A stretch of DNA of 50,495 nt from ZC4RG35 sp040878345 (GTDB lineage: Bacteria; Actinomycetota; Acidimicrobiia; Spongiisociales; ZC4RG35): positions 1 through 50,495 of the forward strand of contig JBBDML010000036.1 of NCBI GenBank assembly GCA_040878345.1, given 5' to 3'. The stretch's first letter is position 1. Every line of letters starts with the position of its first letter. The notes beneath the pieces were generated by a model that had not been told where the DNA came from, ran no database searches, and saw only the letters and a program-made list of their open reading frames with translations. The position numbers and the translations under genes are program-made. Positions 32,175 to 41,010 of the stretch are shown in pieces.

Positions 32175-32942
32175 GTGGAGTTCGTATCGGTCGAGGTCCT
32201 GGGTGCGGTGGCACTGGTCCGGCTCGACCGCCCCCCGGTGAACGCACTCTCGGCCCAGGTGGCAATCGAGCTGGGTGAGGCCTTCACCACCTGCCGGGGA
32301 CCCGAGATCAGGGCGGTGGTGGTCACCGGTCAACCCCATTTCGCCGCCGGAGCCGACATCAAAGGGTTCAAGGAGACGCTGGACTCGGGGAGCCGGGAGG
32401 CGACCGCCAACACCCTGGTGGAGTCGATAGCCGTGCTCGAGGGATTGGAGAAGCCAACGATCGCCGCAGTCCACGGGTTCGCCCTGGGGGGCGGGTGCGA
32501 GCTGTCGCTGGGATGCGACTTCCGATATCTGGCCGAGGACGCACGGATCGGCCAGCCCGAAATCCAGCTGGGGATCATCCCCGGCGCCGGGGGCACCCAA
32601 CGCCTGCAACGGCTCATCGGGTTCCAGAGGGCAAAGGAGATGGTGCTCACCGGGCGGCACGTCGGCGCCGAGGAAGCGCTGGCCATCGGCTACGCCGACA
32701 AGTTGGCCCCTACCGATGAGCTGCTCGGCCTGGCAATGGCCGACGCCGCCGAATGGGCCACCAAGGCAACCGTCGCCATTGCGGCGGCAAAAAAAGCGAT
32801 GATCGCCGGGCGGGGGGTCCCCTTGAGCGAGGCGATGGCAATCGAGGCCGCCGCCTTCCAGAGGGCATTCGCCTCAGACGACGCCAGGGAAGGTGTCACC
32901 GCCTTCGTCGAGAAGAGGGCCCCGCGGTTCGAAGGCAAATAG
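32175..32942 (+). CDS. enoyl-CoA hydratase/isomerase family protein
   Basis: The 255-residue crotonase-fold protein shows the oxyanion-hole segments FAAGADIKGF and FALGGGCELSLGCDFR, the catalytic Glu region IGQPEIQLGIIPGAGGTQRL (Glu before the P-G-A-G loop) and AKEMVLTGRHVGAEEAL. Both Glu positions of active hydratases appear occupied. GTG 32175 matches the family start. It hydrates 2-enoyl-CoA esters, most probably in fatty-acid or amino-acid breakdown. Its 3' end overlaps the convergent SRPBCC gene by 69 bp. Confidence 0.93.
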   Translation: MEFVSVEVLGAVALVRLDRPPVNALSAQVAIELGEAFTTCRGPEIRAVVVTGQPHFAAGADIKGFKETLDSGSREATANTLVESIAVLEGLEKPTIAAVHGFALGGGCELSLGCDFRYLAEDARIGQPEIQLGIIPGAGGTQRLQRLIGFQRAKEMVLTGRHVGAEEALAIGYADKLAPTDELLGLAMADAAEWATKATVAIAAAKKAMIAGRGVPLSEAMAIEAAAFQRAFASDDAREGVTAFVEKRAPRFEGK

Positions 32943-33362
32943 ATCGGCGAGGGTTTTCAGGTTCTTGGCCCACATCCGTCGAAGGATCGGCCGGGCCACC
33001 CAGGCCGTCACGCCGCCCCCAACCCACCAGGGGAATCGGAGCGACTCCGCCCAAATCACCAATGACGACTTGGCTTCGGGGATGACTGAGAGCTCGCCCT
33101 CCCCGGTTACGAACCCCCGATGGGCGACACGAATCGAACGACCCTCCTCCCAGCCGGTCACCACCATGACGTCGATGGCGCGTAAGGGGCCGATCCGGGT
33201 GGCCACCTCCATCGTGGTCCCGACTCCCCGTCTCATCGGAGAAGTGATGACGACCGAGCGGGCATCCAGCATCCACGACGGATGGTGCTCGAGGTCGGCG
33301 AGGACCTCCCAGACCCTCTCGGGCCCGGCATCGATCCGTTGAGATACCACGACGCCGGCCAT
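32874..33362 (-). CDS. SRPBCC (START-like) family protein
   Basis: The 162-residue protein from ATG 33362 shows the polyketide-cyclase/SRPBCC pattern: a first strand VVVSQRIDAGPERVWEVLAD, HHPSWMLDARSV, a middle with GVGTTMEVATRIG, and a long C-terminal helix (RPILRRMWAKNLKTLADLF). The fold binds hydrophobic ligands; no catalytic set is visible. The longer upstream frame covers the divergent cysteine desulfurase and is rejected. The end lies inside the 3' part of the convergent enoyl-CoA hydratase gene. Confidence 0.85.
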   Translation of the reverse strand: MAGVVVSQRIDAGPERVWEVLADLEHHPSWMLDARSVVITSPMRRGVGTTMEVATRIGPLRAIDVMVVTGWEEGRSIRVAHRGFVTGEGELSVIPEAKSSLVIWAESLRFPWWVGGGVTAWVARPILRRMWAKNLKTLADLFAFEPRGPLLDEGGDTFPGVV

Positions 33363-33407
33363 CGGCGGCAACGGTAAACCGTCCCGGGCTGCGACAATGA
33401 AGGCGGA

Positions 33408-34541
33408 ATGATCTACCTCGACCACGCCGCCACCAGCCCGATGCGACCCGGGGTCTGGGAGTCGATGGCCCCCTTCGCCAACGACCGGTTCGGCAACTCC
33501 TCGGGAGTGCATGAGGTCTCTCGGCGGGCCAAGAACGCACTCGAGGAGGCCAGGGAGCGGATCGCGGCTCTGATCGGGGCCACTCCAATAGAGATCGTGT
33601 TCACCTCCGGTGGAACCGAGTCCGACAACCTGGCCCTCAAGGGAGCCGTTCTCAACGGATCATCCCGCAGCGGTCTGATCACCGTGGCCACCGAGCACGA
33701 GGCTGTGCTGGAGACCGCCGACTTCGTTCACAGGATGGGTCACGGGGTGACCGTGATAGGGGTCGATCGGGCCGGCCAGGTCATGGAGCATGAGCTGGCG
33801 GAGGCCGTCACGGCCGACACCGTGGTGGTGTCGGCGATGATGGTCAACAACGAGACCGGCCTGGTCAGCGATGTCCGTCGCCTGGTGGACATGGTCAAGG
33901 GAGCCGATCCCGAGGTCCTGTTCCACACCGATGCGGTGCAGGGCTTCTCCTCGGAGGAGATCGACGTCCGAGTCCTTGGAGTGGACCTGATGACCATCAC
34001 CGGCCACAAGTTCGGGGGGCCCAAAGGAGCCGGCCTCCTCTATGTGAGGGAAGGCACCCGGCTCGAGCCCCTCCTCCATGGCGGCGGGCAGGAGATGGGC
34101 CGCCGCTCCGGGACCCACGACGTCGCAGGCGCCGTTGGATTGGCGACTGCCATGGAACAGGCGGTGGAGGACCGTGCCCGGTTCCGTTCGGTGGTCGGTG
34201 GGATCAGGGACGACTTCGAGAAGAGGGCCGTCGAGGGCATCGCCGGTGCCGAGATCAACACGGGTGATGCCCCCCGCTCATCGCATCATCTCAACCTCAG
34301 GGTCCCCGGAGTCCGCAATCAGACCCTGTTGTTGCGTCTCGATCAGGCGCGTGTCGCGGCTTCGGCGGGCTCTGCCTGCCAGTCGGGTGCGGCAACCGTC
34401 TCCCATGTCCTCGAGTCGATGGGCCTCACCCCGGCCGAAGCCAGGGAGAGCCTGCGTTTCAGCTTCGGCTGGAGCTCGACGCTCGATGAGGCGGTGGAGG
34501 CGTCCTCGGTTCTGATCGACTTGGTGGGCGAGCTGAGATGA
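33408..34541 (+). CDS. cysteine desulfurase (IscS/NifS class)
   Basis: The 377-residue PLP enzyme releases sulfur from cysteine for tRNA thiolation and iron-sulfur clusters. It shows YLDHAATSP at the start, GNSSGVHEVSR, VFTSGGTESDNLA, the H-T-D-A-V-Q segment, PLP-lysine in ITGHKFGG (about Lys201) and the catalytic Cys in SAGSACQSGA (about Cys324). It overlaps mnmA by ATGA. The desulfurase-mnmA pairing supports sulfur delivery for 2-thiouridine synthesis. Confidence 0.95.
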   Translation: MIYLDHAATSPMRPGVWESMAPFANDRFGNSSGVHEVSRRAKNALEEARERIAALIGATPIEIVFTSGGTESDNLALKGAVLNGSSRSGLITVATEHEAVLETADFVHRMGHGVTVIGVDRAGQVMEHELAEAVTADTVVVSAMMVNNETGLVSDVRRLVDMVKGADPEVLFHTDAVQGFSSEEIDVRVLGVDLMTITGHKFGGPKGAGLLYVREGTRLEPLLHGGGQEMGRRSGTHDVAGAVGLATAMEQAVEDRARFRSVVGGIRDDFEKRAVEGIAGAEINTGDAPRSSHHLNLRVPGVRNQTLLLRLDQARVAASAGSACQSGAATVSHVLESMGLTPAEARESLRFSFGWSSTLDEAVEASSVLIDLVGELR

Positions 34542-35593
34542 GGGCGCTGGTGGCGATGTCGGGTGGAGTCGACTCATCGGTGGCCGCGGTCCTGATGAGA
34601 GAGCAGGGTCACGACGTGATCGGAGTCACACTCAAGCTGTGGTCGGGGCCGAATGGCGAAGCCCCGACGGCAGGTTGCTGCACCGTTTCCGACGCAGAAG
34701 ACGCCCGGCGGGTGGCTGCCGCCATCGATATCCCCTATTACGTGTTGGACTACACCGAGGAGTTCAGGGAGGGGGTGGTCGACAGGTTCGTCGAGGGTTA
34801 TGTCACGGGGCGCACCCCCAACCCATGCATCGAGTGCAACCGGACGGTCAAGTTCGACCGTCTCCTCAGTGGCCTTGGCCAGTTCGACTGCGATTTGCTC
34901 GTCACCGGGCACCACGCCCGGATTCGTCGCGAGGGTGGCGGCTGGGAGCTCCACCGTGGGGCCGATCGGGCCAAGGACCAGTCCTATGTGCTCTCGATGC
35001 TGACCCAGCGGGAGCTGGCGATGACCCGGTTCCCGGTGGGCGAGATGACCAAGCAGAGCGTCCGGGCCATGGCAAGGGACATGGGGCTCCGGACCGCAGA
35101 CAAACCCGAGTCGATGGAGATCTGCTTCGTTGGTCGAGGCGACTATCGGGGATTCATTGGCCGTCTGGCCCCGGCGGCATTCGTGCCAGGGCCACTGGTG
35201 GACAATGCGGGAACCGAGGTCGGGTCTCACCAGGGGATAGCCGGGTTCACCGTCGGTCAGCGACGCGGTCTAGGAGTGGCCGTCGGTGAGCCGAGGTATG
35301 TCATCGACATCCAGCCGGCAACCTCCACGGTGGTGATCGGGAGCAGGGACCAGCTCGGGGTGACCTCGATCGAGCTCACCGACCTGACCTCGACCATGGG
35401 CGGAGACCTGGACGGAAGCGTCGTCGCCCAGTATCGGGCCCACGGCGACGCCGTGGCCGCCACACTGAGCGGGTCGACCCTGGTCTTCGACCACCCGCAG
35501 ACGGCGGTGGCCCCCGGCCAGACAATCGCCTTCTACCACAGAGACCGGGTGCTGGGCGGCGCCATCATCGACTCCGCCCATCGGGCGGTCTGA
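34538..35593 (+). CDS. mnmA: tRNA-specific 2-thiouridylase MnmA
   Basis: The 351-residue enzyme thiolates U34 of tRNA Lys, Glu and Gln. It carries the PP-loop SGGVDSSVAA (about 8-17), the first catalytic Cys in TPNPCIECNR (about Cys97), AKDQSYVL, the second catalytic Cys in SMEICFVGRGDYRGF (about Cys196) and the C-terminal beta-barrel region. Both cysteines are present, so it should be active. It overlaps the desulfurase upstream and the methyltransferase downstream (TGATG), forming one operon. Confidence 0.96.
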   Translation: MRALVAMSGGVDSSVAAVLMREQGHDVIGVTLKLWSGPNGEAPTAGCCTVSDAEDARRVAAAIDIPYYVLDYTEEFREGVVDRFVEGYVTGRTPNPCIECNRTVKFDRLLSGLGQFDCDLLVTGHHARIRREGGGWELHRGADRAKDQSYVLSMLTQRELAMTRFPVGEMTKQSVRAMARDMGLRTADKPESMEICFVGRGDYRGFIGRLAPAAFVPGPLVDNAGTEVGSHQGIAGFTVGQRRGLGVAVGEPRYVIDIQPATSTVVIGSRDQLGVTSIELTDLTSTMGGDLDGSVVAQYRAHGDAVAATLSGSTLVFDHPQTAVAPGQTIAFYHRDRVLGGAIIDSAHRAV

Positions 35594-36375
35594 TGACGGC
35601 GGGTGCCCCGGGGGAGAGAGCGGTGGTTTTCGGGCAAGCCGCCCAGACCTACGACCGGGTCAGGCCCGACTACCCGTCCGAAGCGATCGATCACGTGCTG
35701 GGGCTGACCCCGATCACGAATGCAGTCGAAGTTGGTGCCGGTACGGGCAAAGCCACCTCCGGATTCGCCCGCCAGGGTTTGTCGATCATCTGTGTCGAGC
35801 CCGACCCGGCAATGGCCGGATTGCTGAGCGATCGTGGCCTCCCCGGGGTGGAGGTGGTGGTAGCCAGATTCGAGGACTGGGCGGGGCCGGGCCGCCCGGT
35901 GGACCTGGTCTATGCCGCACAGGCCTGGCACTGGGTGGATCGGGAGACGTCCTATCAGCGGGCAAAGGAGATGCTCCGCCCTGGTGGGGCGCTGGCCTTG
36001 ATGTGGAACGTCCCCGTCGATCGTTATGGACCGTTCTCCGAGGTCTATTCGGCCCATGCCCCCGAGCTGCTGAAGGAGAGAGACCAGCGAGTCGTCCGCC
36101 GTGACTCGGATACCTGGCTCGAAGACCTCTCTGGCGCCGGCTTCGATCGGGTAGGGGTCTTCACCCATGAGTGGACCGCCGAGCTCACCGCGGTCGACAC
36201 TCGGCTCCTGTACTCCACCTACAGCGATCACATCATGCTGGATGCGATGGTCCGCCACCTGCTGTTGGATGCTCTGGAGGCTTTCATCGACGCCAGGGGC
36301 GGCACCATCCGGCATGCGTATCGCACCCAGGTCTTCACCGGGGTCAACCCCGGGTCTCTCCATCCGCTCCTCTGA
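35593..36375 (+). CDS. class I SAM-dependent methyltransferase
   Basis: The 260-residue protein has the Rossmann SAM motif I AVEVGAGTGKATSGFA (about 47-62), acidic motif II CVEPDPAM, and LVYAAQAWHWVD as motif IV/V, typical of methyltransferase type 11/25 proteins. Substrate cannot be told. The ATG shares one base with the mnmA stop, which implies co-expression, but a role in tRNA modification is not established. Confidence 0.85.
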   Translation: MTAGAPGERAVVFGQAAQTYDRVRPDYPSEAIDHVLGLTPITNAVEVGAGTGKATSGFARQGLSIICVEPDPAMAGLLSDRGLPGVEVVVARFEDWAGPGRPVDLVYAAQAWHWVDRETSYQRAKEMLRPGGALALMWNVPVDRYGPFSEVYSAHAPELLKERDQRVVRRDSDTWLEDLSGAGFDRVGVFTHEWTAELTAVDTRLLYSTYSDHIMLDAMVRHLLLDALEAFIDARGGTIRHAYRTQVFTGVNPGSLHPLL

Positions 36376-36393
36376 GCGGTCACGGAGCACAGG

Positions 36394-36399
36394 TATGGT
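36394..36399 (+). promoter_or_regulatory. -10 box TATGGT upstream of ligA, leaderless position
   Basis: TATGGT ends 9 bases before the ligA ATG. The gap (CGGGCGGCG) has no ribosome site. Confidence 0.4.
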
Positions 36400-36408
36400 C
36401 GGGCGGCG

Positions 36409-38439
36409 ATGAGTGAGGTCTCCGATCGCATCGACGAGTTGCGCGCCGAGATAAGGGAGCATTCCCACCGCTACTACATACTCGACGACCCCACCGTCTC
36501 CGACGCCCAGTTCGACGCCATGGTCAAGGAGCTCCGGGCCCTCGAGCAGGAGCATCCCGAGCTGGTCACGGCGGACAGCCCGACCCAGCGGATCGGGACC
36601 CCGGTCGGCGAGCTCTTCCGCCCGGTGCGACATCTCAGGCCACTGTTCTCACTCGACAACGCCGAGACCCGTGAGGACCTGGAGGGCTGGGAGCAACGGA
36701 TGGAGCGCCAGCTGGCCTCGGCTCCCACTGGCTATGTCTGCGAGCTCAAGATCGACGGGCTGGCGGTGGTCCTCACCTACCGGGACGGTGCCCTCATCAC
36801 CGGGGCCACCCGTGGGGACGGGTCCGTCGGCGAGGACATCACCGCCAACCTGAGGACGATCCAGTCGATCCCGCTCCGGCTCTTCGGGCCCGATGTCCCC
36901 GACGTGCTCGAGGTGAGGGGTGAGGTCTACATGCCATATGACGCCTTCGAGGAGCTGAACCGGCGCCAGGCCGAGAGGGAAGGCCAGATCTTCGCCAACC
37001 CCCGGAACGCAGCTGCCGGGTCGGTGCGGCAGAAGGACCCGAGCGTCACCGCGGCGAGAAGAGTCGACATCTGGGTCTACCAGCTGGGCCTGATCGAAGG
37101 CGGGCCGCTCTTCGAGACCCACTGGGAGACAATCGAGTACCTGCGATCGCTGGGGTTGCGCACCAACCCGGCAAGCGGTCGGGTGGCCACCATCGACGAC
37201 GTATACCAATACGTGGCCCGCGCCGAGGCCGAGCGTCACACCATGGCCTACCAGACCGATGGCGTGGTGATCAAGGCCGACAGGCTGAACGAGCAGGGGG
37301 CCCTTGGCTACACCTCGAAGGCGCCCCGGTGGGCCATCGCCTACAAGTTCCCCCCCGAGGAGCAGGTGACCGTCCTCAGGGATATCGGGATCAACATCGG
37401 CCGCACGGGGGCGGTGACTCCTTACGCCGTGCTCGAGCCGGTCTTCGTCGGGGGGGCCATGGTGGGCCTGGCCACCCTCCACAACCAGGATCAGATCGCG
37501 CTCAAGGACATTCGCATCGGCGATCGGGTGATGGTCCGCCGCGCTGGTGACGTGATCCCGGAGGTGGTGGGGCCCGTGGTGTCGGCCCGCACCGGCAAGG
37601 AGAAGCAGTGGCAGATGCCGGCCAATTGCCCGTTCTGCGCCAACCCCATATTCAGAGGTGAGGGTGAGGCGGTGGCCCGGTGCACCGGTGGGTTCGACTG
37701 CCCGGCCCGGGTCAGAGAGTGGCTCTCCCACTTCGCCGGCCGCGGCGGCATGGACATCGAGCACCTCGGCTACAAGACCATCGACCTCCTCCTGGAGCGA
37801 GGGCTGATACGCGATCCGGCCGACATCTTCACCTTCGACACCGATGAGCTCCGGGGTCTCGAAGGCTGGGGGGAGACCTCGGTGACCAATCTCGCCCGAG
37901 CCATCGATGCTGCCAGGGACCGCCCGGTGAGCCGGGTGCTCACCGCCCTCGGGATTCGTCATGTCGGGGGAACCGTGGCGCGCACCTTGGCCCGCCAATT
38001 CGGGGGGCTCCCGGAACTGATCGACGCCAGCGAGGAGGAGATCGCCACCGTGGAGGGGATCGGGCCGGTGATCGCCGCCGAGGTCCGCGCCTGGTCGGTC
38101 GACCCGGCGAACCGAGAGTTGGTGGAGAAGCTGGCGAGAGCGGGAGTGCGCCTTGCCGATCCAGTCGAGCCCACCGCCGGGCCCGGGGCCCTGACCGGGG
38201 CGACCTTCGTCATCTCCGGCACTCTCGATGGGCTCTCCAGGGAGGAGGCGGAGGCGGCGGTGGAGGCACGAGGCGGCAAGGCCGCTGGGTCGGTGTCGTC
38301 GAAGACCACCGCGCTGGTGGTGGGTGACTCGCCGGGAGCCTCGAAGGCCAAGAAGGCGGAGGTGCTGGGGATACCGGTCATCGATGGCGCCACTTTCCGG
38401 CGAGTGCTCGATGAGGGGCTGTCGGTCCTGAGCCCCTAG
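36409..38439 (+). CDS. ligA: NAD-dependent DNA ligase
   Basis: The 676-residue enzyme seals nicks in replication and repair. It contains Ia domain sequence (HSHRYYILDDPTVSDAQFD), the adenylated lysine in ELKIDGLAV (about Lys114), the OB fold, a four-cysteine zinc finger (CPFCANP, then C and C in RCTGGFDCPAR at about 407-431), helix-hairpin-helix repeats (about 440-590) and a C-terminal BRCT domain (from about 595, GALTGATFVISGTLDGLSREEAE). All expected domains are present and the length is normal. Confidence 0.97.
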   Translation: MSEVSDRIDELRAEIREHSHRYYILDDPTVSDAQFDAMVKELRALEQEHPELVTADSPTQRIGTPVGELFRPVRHLRPLFSLDNAETREDLEGWEQRMERQLASAPTGYVCELKIDGLAVVLTYRDGALITGATRGDGSVGEDITANLRTIQSIPLRLFGPDVPDVLEVRGEVYMPYDAFEELNRRQAEREGQIFANPRNAAAGSVRQKDPSVTAARRVDIWVYQLGLIEGGPLFETHWETIEYLRSLGLRTNPASGRVATIDDVYQYVARAEAERHTMAYQTDGVVIKADRLNEQGALGYTSKAPRWAIAYKFPPEEQVTVLRDIGINIGRTGAVTPYAVLEPVFVGGAMVGLATLHNQDQIALKDIRIGDRVMVRRAGDVIPEVVGPVVSARTGKEKQWQMPANCPFCANPIFRGEGEAVARCTGGFDCPARVREWLSHFAGRGGMDIEHLGYKTIDLLLERGLIRDPADIFTFDTDELRGLEGWGETSVTNLARAIDAARDRPVSRVLTALGIRHVGGTVARTLARQFGGLPELIDASEEEIATVEGIGPVIAAEVRAWSVDPANRELVEKLARAGVRLADPVEPTAGPGALTGATFVISGTLDGLSREEAEAAVEARGGKAAGSVSSKTTALVVGDSPGASKAKKAEVLGIPVIDGATFRRVLDEGLSVLSP

Positions 38440-38825
38440 CCGACGCGGAACGACCAGCTGAACGAACCCGGGTCGGGAAGCCCGGTGTAGGTGTCCCAGA
38501 TCACATCGACGGTGTGCCTGCCGGGTGTCCAACTCTGGATAGTGGGGTGAGAGGGGGAAGGCGCCCACCGGTAGACACCGGTGGGTTCGACGAAGGTGAA
38601 GTCGGTTATCGGCCAGCCGTCGACGGTGATCTGAGCCTGATATCCGACCTCGAGATCGATCTCGATCGCGGTCTGTGGAAGGACCAAGTCTCCAGGCAGT
38701 GGTGAGATCGATTCGAGCGCTCCCGGAAGCTCGACTACCACCCCGTCGGGTGAGAGGACCAAGGCGAAGATGATGGCGGCCAGCCCCAGCAGCCCCAGTC
38801 CCAAATAGATCAGCCGGTATGGCAT
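38436..38825 (-). CDS. single-pass membrane protein with small beta domain
   Basis: The 129-residue protein from ATG 38825 has one N-terminal membrane segment (about 5-23, IYLGLGLLGLAAIIFALVL) and an outer domain rich in Trp, Pro and beta-prone residues, including TGVYRWAPSPSHPTIQSWTPGR and a C-terminal SFSWSFRVG strand, reminiscent of an Ig-like fold. No family is recognised. It lies downstream of dapD on the same strand with a hairpin between them, and overlaps the ligA end by 4 bp. Confidence 0.75.
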   Translation of the reverse strand: MPYRLIYLGLGLLGLAAIIFALVLSPDGVVVELPGALESISPLPGDLVLPQTAIEIDLEVGYQAQITVDGWPITDFTFVEPTGVYRWAPSPSHPTIQSWTPGRHTVDVIWDTYTGLPDPGSFSWSFRVG

Positions 38826-38827
38826 TT

Positions 38828-38850
38828 GCCGGCACCGTAGCGGTGCCGGC
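38828..38850. terminator. hairpin between dapD and the downstream membrane-protein gene
   Basis: GCCGGCACC (38828-38836) pairs perfectly with GGTGCCGGC (38842-38850) around a 5-base loop. It follows the dapD stop by 16 bp on the minus strand; short A/T stretch AAAT follows the stem in that direction. Probable dapD terminator or attenuator. Confidence 0.6.
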
Positions 38851-38866
38851 CTGGCTTGCCTTCGGC

Positions 38867-39769
38867 TCAGTTGCTGTGGAGCACCTCGTTGAGCCCGCCC
38901 CAGGAGCCGGACCGGGAGAGGGCCTCGACCCTCCCGGTGACCGAGTTGCGACGAAACAGGGTGTCGTCCACCCCGGAGAGGTCGCGCCCCTTGATCGTGG
39001 TCTCGTCGGGAAGGGTGACGATGGACCCCGCCGTCACGTAGAGCCCCGCCTCCACCACGCAATCGTTGCCTAAAGAGATCCCGATCCCCGAGTTGGCCCC
39101 GAGCAGGCAGCGCTCCCCGATGCTGATCACCGCAGTGCCACCGCCGGAGAGCGTCCCCATGATCGAGGCGCCCCCGCCGATGTCGCTCCCGTCTCCGACC
39201 ACCACACCCGAGCTGATCCGACCCTCCACCATCGACTTGCCCAGGGTGCCGGCGTTGAAGTTGACGAAGCCCTCGTGCATAACGGTGGTTCCCTCGCCGA
39301 GATAGGCGCCGAGGCGCACCCGGTCGGCGTCGGCGACCCTGATCCCGTCGGGGACCACGTAGTCGGTCATTCGGGGGAATTTGTCGACGGCGGTGACCGA
39401 CGGAGTTCGTCCTTCCGCGATCAGACGGGCCCTGGTCATGGCGAAGCCCTCGACGTCGCAGGGCCCCTGCGAGGTCCAGACCACATTGTTGAGGACGGCG
39501 AAGATCCCCTCCACACTCACCTGGTGGGGCCGGTACACCCGGTGGGAGAGGAGGTGGAGCCGCAGATACGCGTCGTCAGGTGTCGCCGGAGGGGCGACCG
39601 GATCGATGGTGGTGGTGACCAGCTTCCGGATCACCCCCCGCGCCGGATCGCTGCCCACCAGGCCGCCCAAGGGGGTGTCGTCGGTGGACAGGGGATCGGG
39701 GAACCAAACATCGAGAACTTTGTCCCCGGAGTAGGTGGCGATGCCGGTGGCGGAAACGGTCGACACCAT
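38867..39769 (-). CDS. dapD: tetrahydrodipicolinate N-succinyltransferase (actinobacterial type)
   Basis: The 300-residue enzyme succinylates tetrahydrodipicolinate in lysine/diaminopimelate synthesis. The N-terminal part contains SVEGIFAVLNNVVWTSQGPC and FPRMTDYVVPDGIRV; the centre is a left-handed beta-helix with hexapeptide repeats (LGAYLGEGTTVMHEGFVNFN, GVVVGDGSDIGGGASIMG). Size and central sequence agree with the actinobacterial DapD rather than the proteobacterial one. It is divergent to dapE, the next succinyl-branch enzyme in the window. Confidence 0.93.
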   Translation of the reverse strand: MVSTVSATGIATYSGDKVLDVWFPDPLSTDDTPLGGLVGSDPARGVIRKLVTTTIDPVAPPATPDDAYLRLHLLSHRVYRPHQVSVEGIFAVLNNVVWTSQGPCDVEGFAMTRARLIAEGRTPSVTAVDKFPRMTDYVVPDGIRVADADRVRLGAYLGEGTTVMHEGFVNFNAGTLGKSMVEGRISSGVVVGDGSDIGGGASIMGTLSGGGTAVISIGERCLLGANSGIGISLGNDCVVEAGLYVTAGSIVTLPDETTIKGRDLSGVDDTLFRRNSVTGRVEALSRSGSWGGLNEVLHSN

Positions 39770-39791
39770 CGGGAGGGTAGCGGTCGCCTGT

Positions 39792-39797
39792 TACCTT
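39792..39797 (+). promoter_or_regulatory. -10 box TACCTT upstream of dapE, leaderless position
   Basis: TACCTT ends 6 bases before the dapE ATG at 39804, in the gap between divergent dapD and dapE. No ribosome site fits in the gap. Confidence 0.4.
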
Positions 39798-39803
39798 GCC
39801 CGG

Positions 39804-40826
39804 ATGCCGGATCTGGTCGAGACCCTGGCCTGGCTGGTCGACATCCCTTCGGAGACCGGCAACGAGCAGGCCATCCAGGAGGCCATCGCCGCCCGCCTCG
39901 AAGGGCATCACATCACCAGGGTCGCCGACTCGCTGGTGGTCGGCGTCGCCGACCCGGGAAAGGTGATCCTGGCGGGTCACACCGACACCGTGCCCCTCCA
40001 GGGGCATGTGGGGGCCCGCGTCGAGGGTGACCGGCTCCACGGGCTCGGAGCCACCGACATGAAGTCAGGCCTGGCGGTGATGATCCATCTCCTCGAGGAT
40101 CTGGGGTCGGACCGCATCGTGGGCGTGTTCTATGCGGGGGAGGAGGGCCCGCTCCAGGGGAATCAGCTGGGCCCGATCCTCGATCGCCTTCCCGGTGTGG
40201 CCCAGGCGGAGGCGGCGATCGTGATGGAGCCGACGAACCGGGAGCTCCACGCCGGGTGCCAGGGGTCGGTGAATGCCCTCGTCTGGTTCGAGGGCGAGGC
40301 TGCCCACTCCGCCCGTCCCTGGCTCGGGGTCAATGCGGTGACCAAGGCCGGCGATTTCCTCAGCTACATGGGGGGCCTCGAGCCCGAGCTCCACCTCATA
40401 GAGGGTCTGCCCTTCAAAGAGGTGATCTCGGTGACCAGGGCCCGTGGCGGGGTCGCAAACAACATCATCCCGTCCCGATTCGAGCTCAACGTCAACCACC
40501 GTTTCTCGCCGGATCGGTCGGTCGAGGAGGCCATCGCCCAGCTGCGGGAGGTGTGCCGCGCCGCCGACGGGTTCGAGGTCTCCGACGCCGCGCCTGCTGC
40601 CTATCCCGAGGCCTCCCACCCTCTCTTCATCGCCCTGGCTAAGGCATCGGGGGCCGGTCTCGGCCACAAACAGGGATGGACCGACGTGGCTCGATTCGCC
40701 CAGCATGGGGTCCCAGCGGTCAACTTCGGCCCTGGCGAGACCGCGCTGGCACACAAACCCGGGGAGTCGGTCCGGATCGATGACCTCGCTTGGGCCTATC
40801 GGGCCCTGGCCGAGGTCCTCAGCTGA
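39804..40826 (+). CDS. dapE: succinyl-diaminopimelate desuccinylase
   Basis: The 340-residue M20-family metallopeptidase shows the metal-binding segments ILAGHTDTVPL, GLGATDMKSGLAVMI (bridging Asp), the catalytic Glu pair in YAGEEGPLQGN, a metal Glu/Asp in VMEPTNREL and a C-terminal His in GPGETALAHKPGES. The dimerisation domain lies at about 155-265. It removes succinate to give LL-diaminopimelate for peptidoglycan and lysine. Adjacency to dapD makes DapE much more likely than another M20 enzyme. Confidence 0.93.
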   Translation: MPDLVETLAWLVDIPSETGNEQAIQEAIAARLEGHHITRVADSLVVGVADPGKVILAGHTDTVPLQGHVGARVEGDRLHGLGATDMKSGLAVMIHLLEDLGSDRIVGVFYAGEEGPLQGNQLGPILDRLPGVAQAEAAIVMEPTNRELHAGCQGSVNALVWFEGEAAHSARPWLGVNAVTKAGDFLSYMGGLEPELHLIEGLPFKEVISVTRARGGVANNIIPSRFELNVNHRFSPDRSVEEAIAQLREVCRAADGFEVSDAAPAAYPEASHPLFIALAKASGAGLGHKQGWTDVARFAQHGVPAVNFGPGETALAHKPGESVRIDDLAWAYRALAEVLS

Positions 40827-40946
40827 CGGCAGTTGCCAGTCGGGGTCCTTCGTCCGACACCCTCGAGTTTGCAGACGATGAAGGCGGGGCGCATCACACT
40901 CGCCATGTGGCCGCGACCACAGGCCCCCCAGGCGAGCGCACAATAA

Positions 40947-41007
40947 GTGCCAATATGGGCGGGTTATCGAGAGGTGCGTTATCGCTCGGGAACAGGGTGA
41001 TCTGCGC
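40947..41007 (+). repeat. dispersed repeat, long copy A (core GTGCCAATATGG)
   Basis: This 61-base stretch matches 43919-43980: the two share GTTATCGCYCGRGAACAGGG followed by TGATCTG almost exactly, and a looser GTGCC...GGGCGG front part. It lies between dapE and the 3' end of the next lipoprotein gene. Confidence 0.7.
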
Positions 41008-41010
41008 TAG

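Noticed and set aside
29555..32326. 923-codon open frame antisense to the acyl-CoA synthetase fusion
   Set aside because: Long antisense frames are expected in GC-rich genes; the plus-strand protein has clear domains and the antisense translation is low-complexity His/Gly/Arg-rich without motifs.
36649..38835. 728-codon open frame antisense to ligA
   Set aside because: Shadow of ligA; runs through the real start of the small membrane-protein gene and has no recognisable domain.
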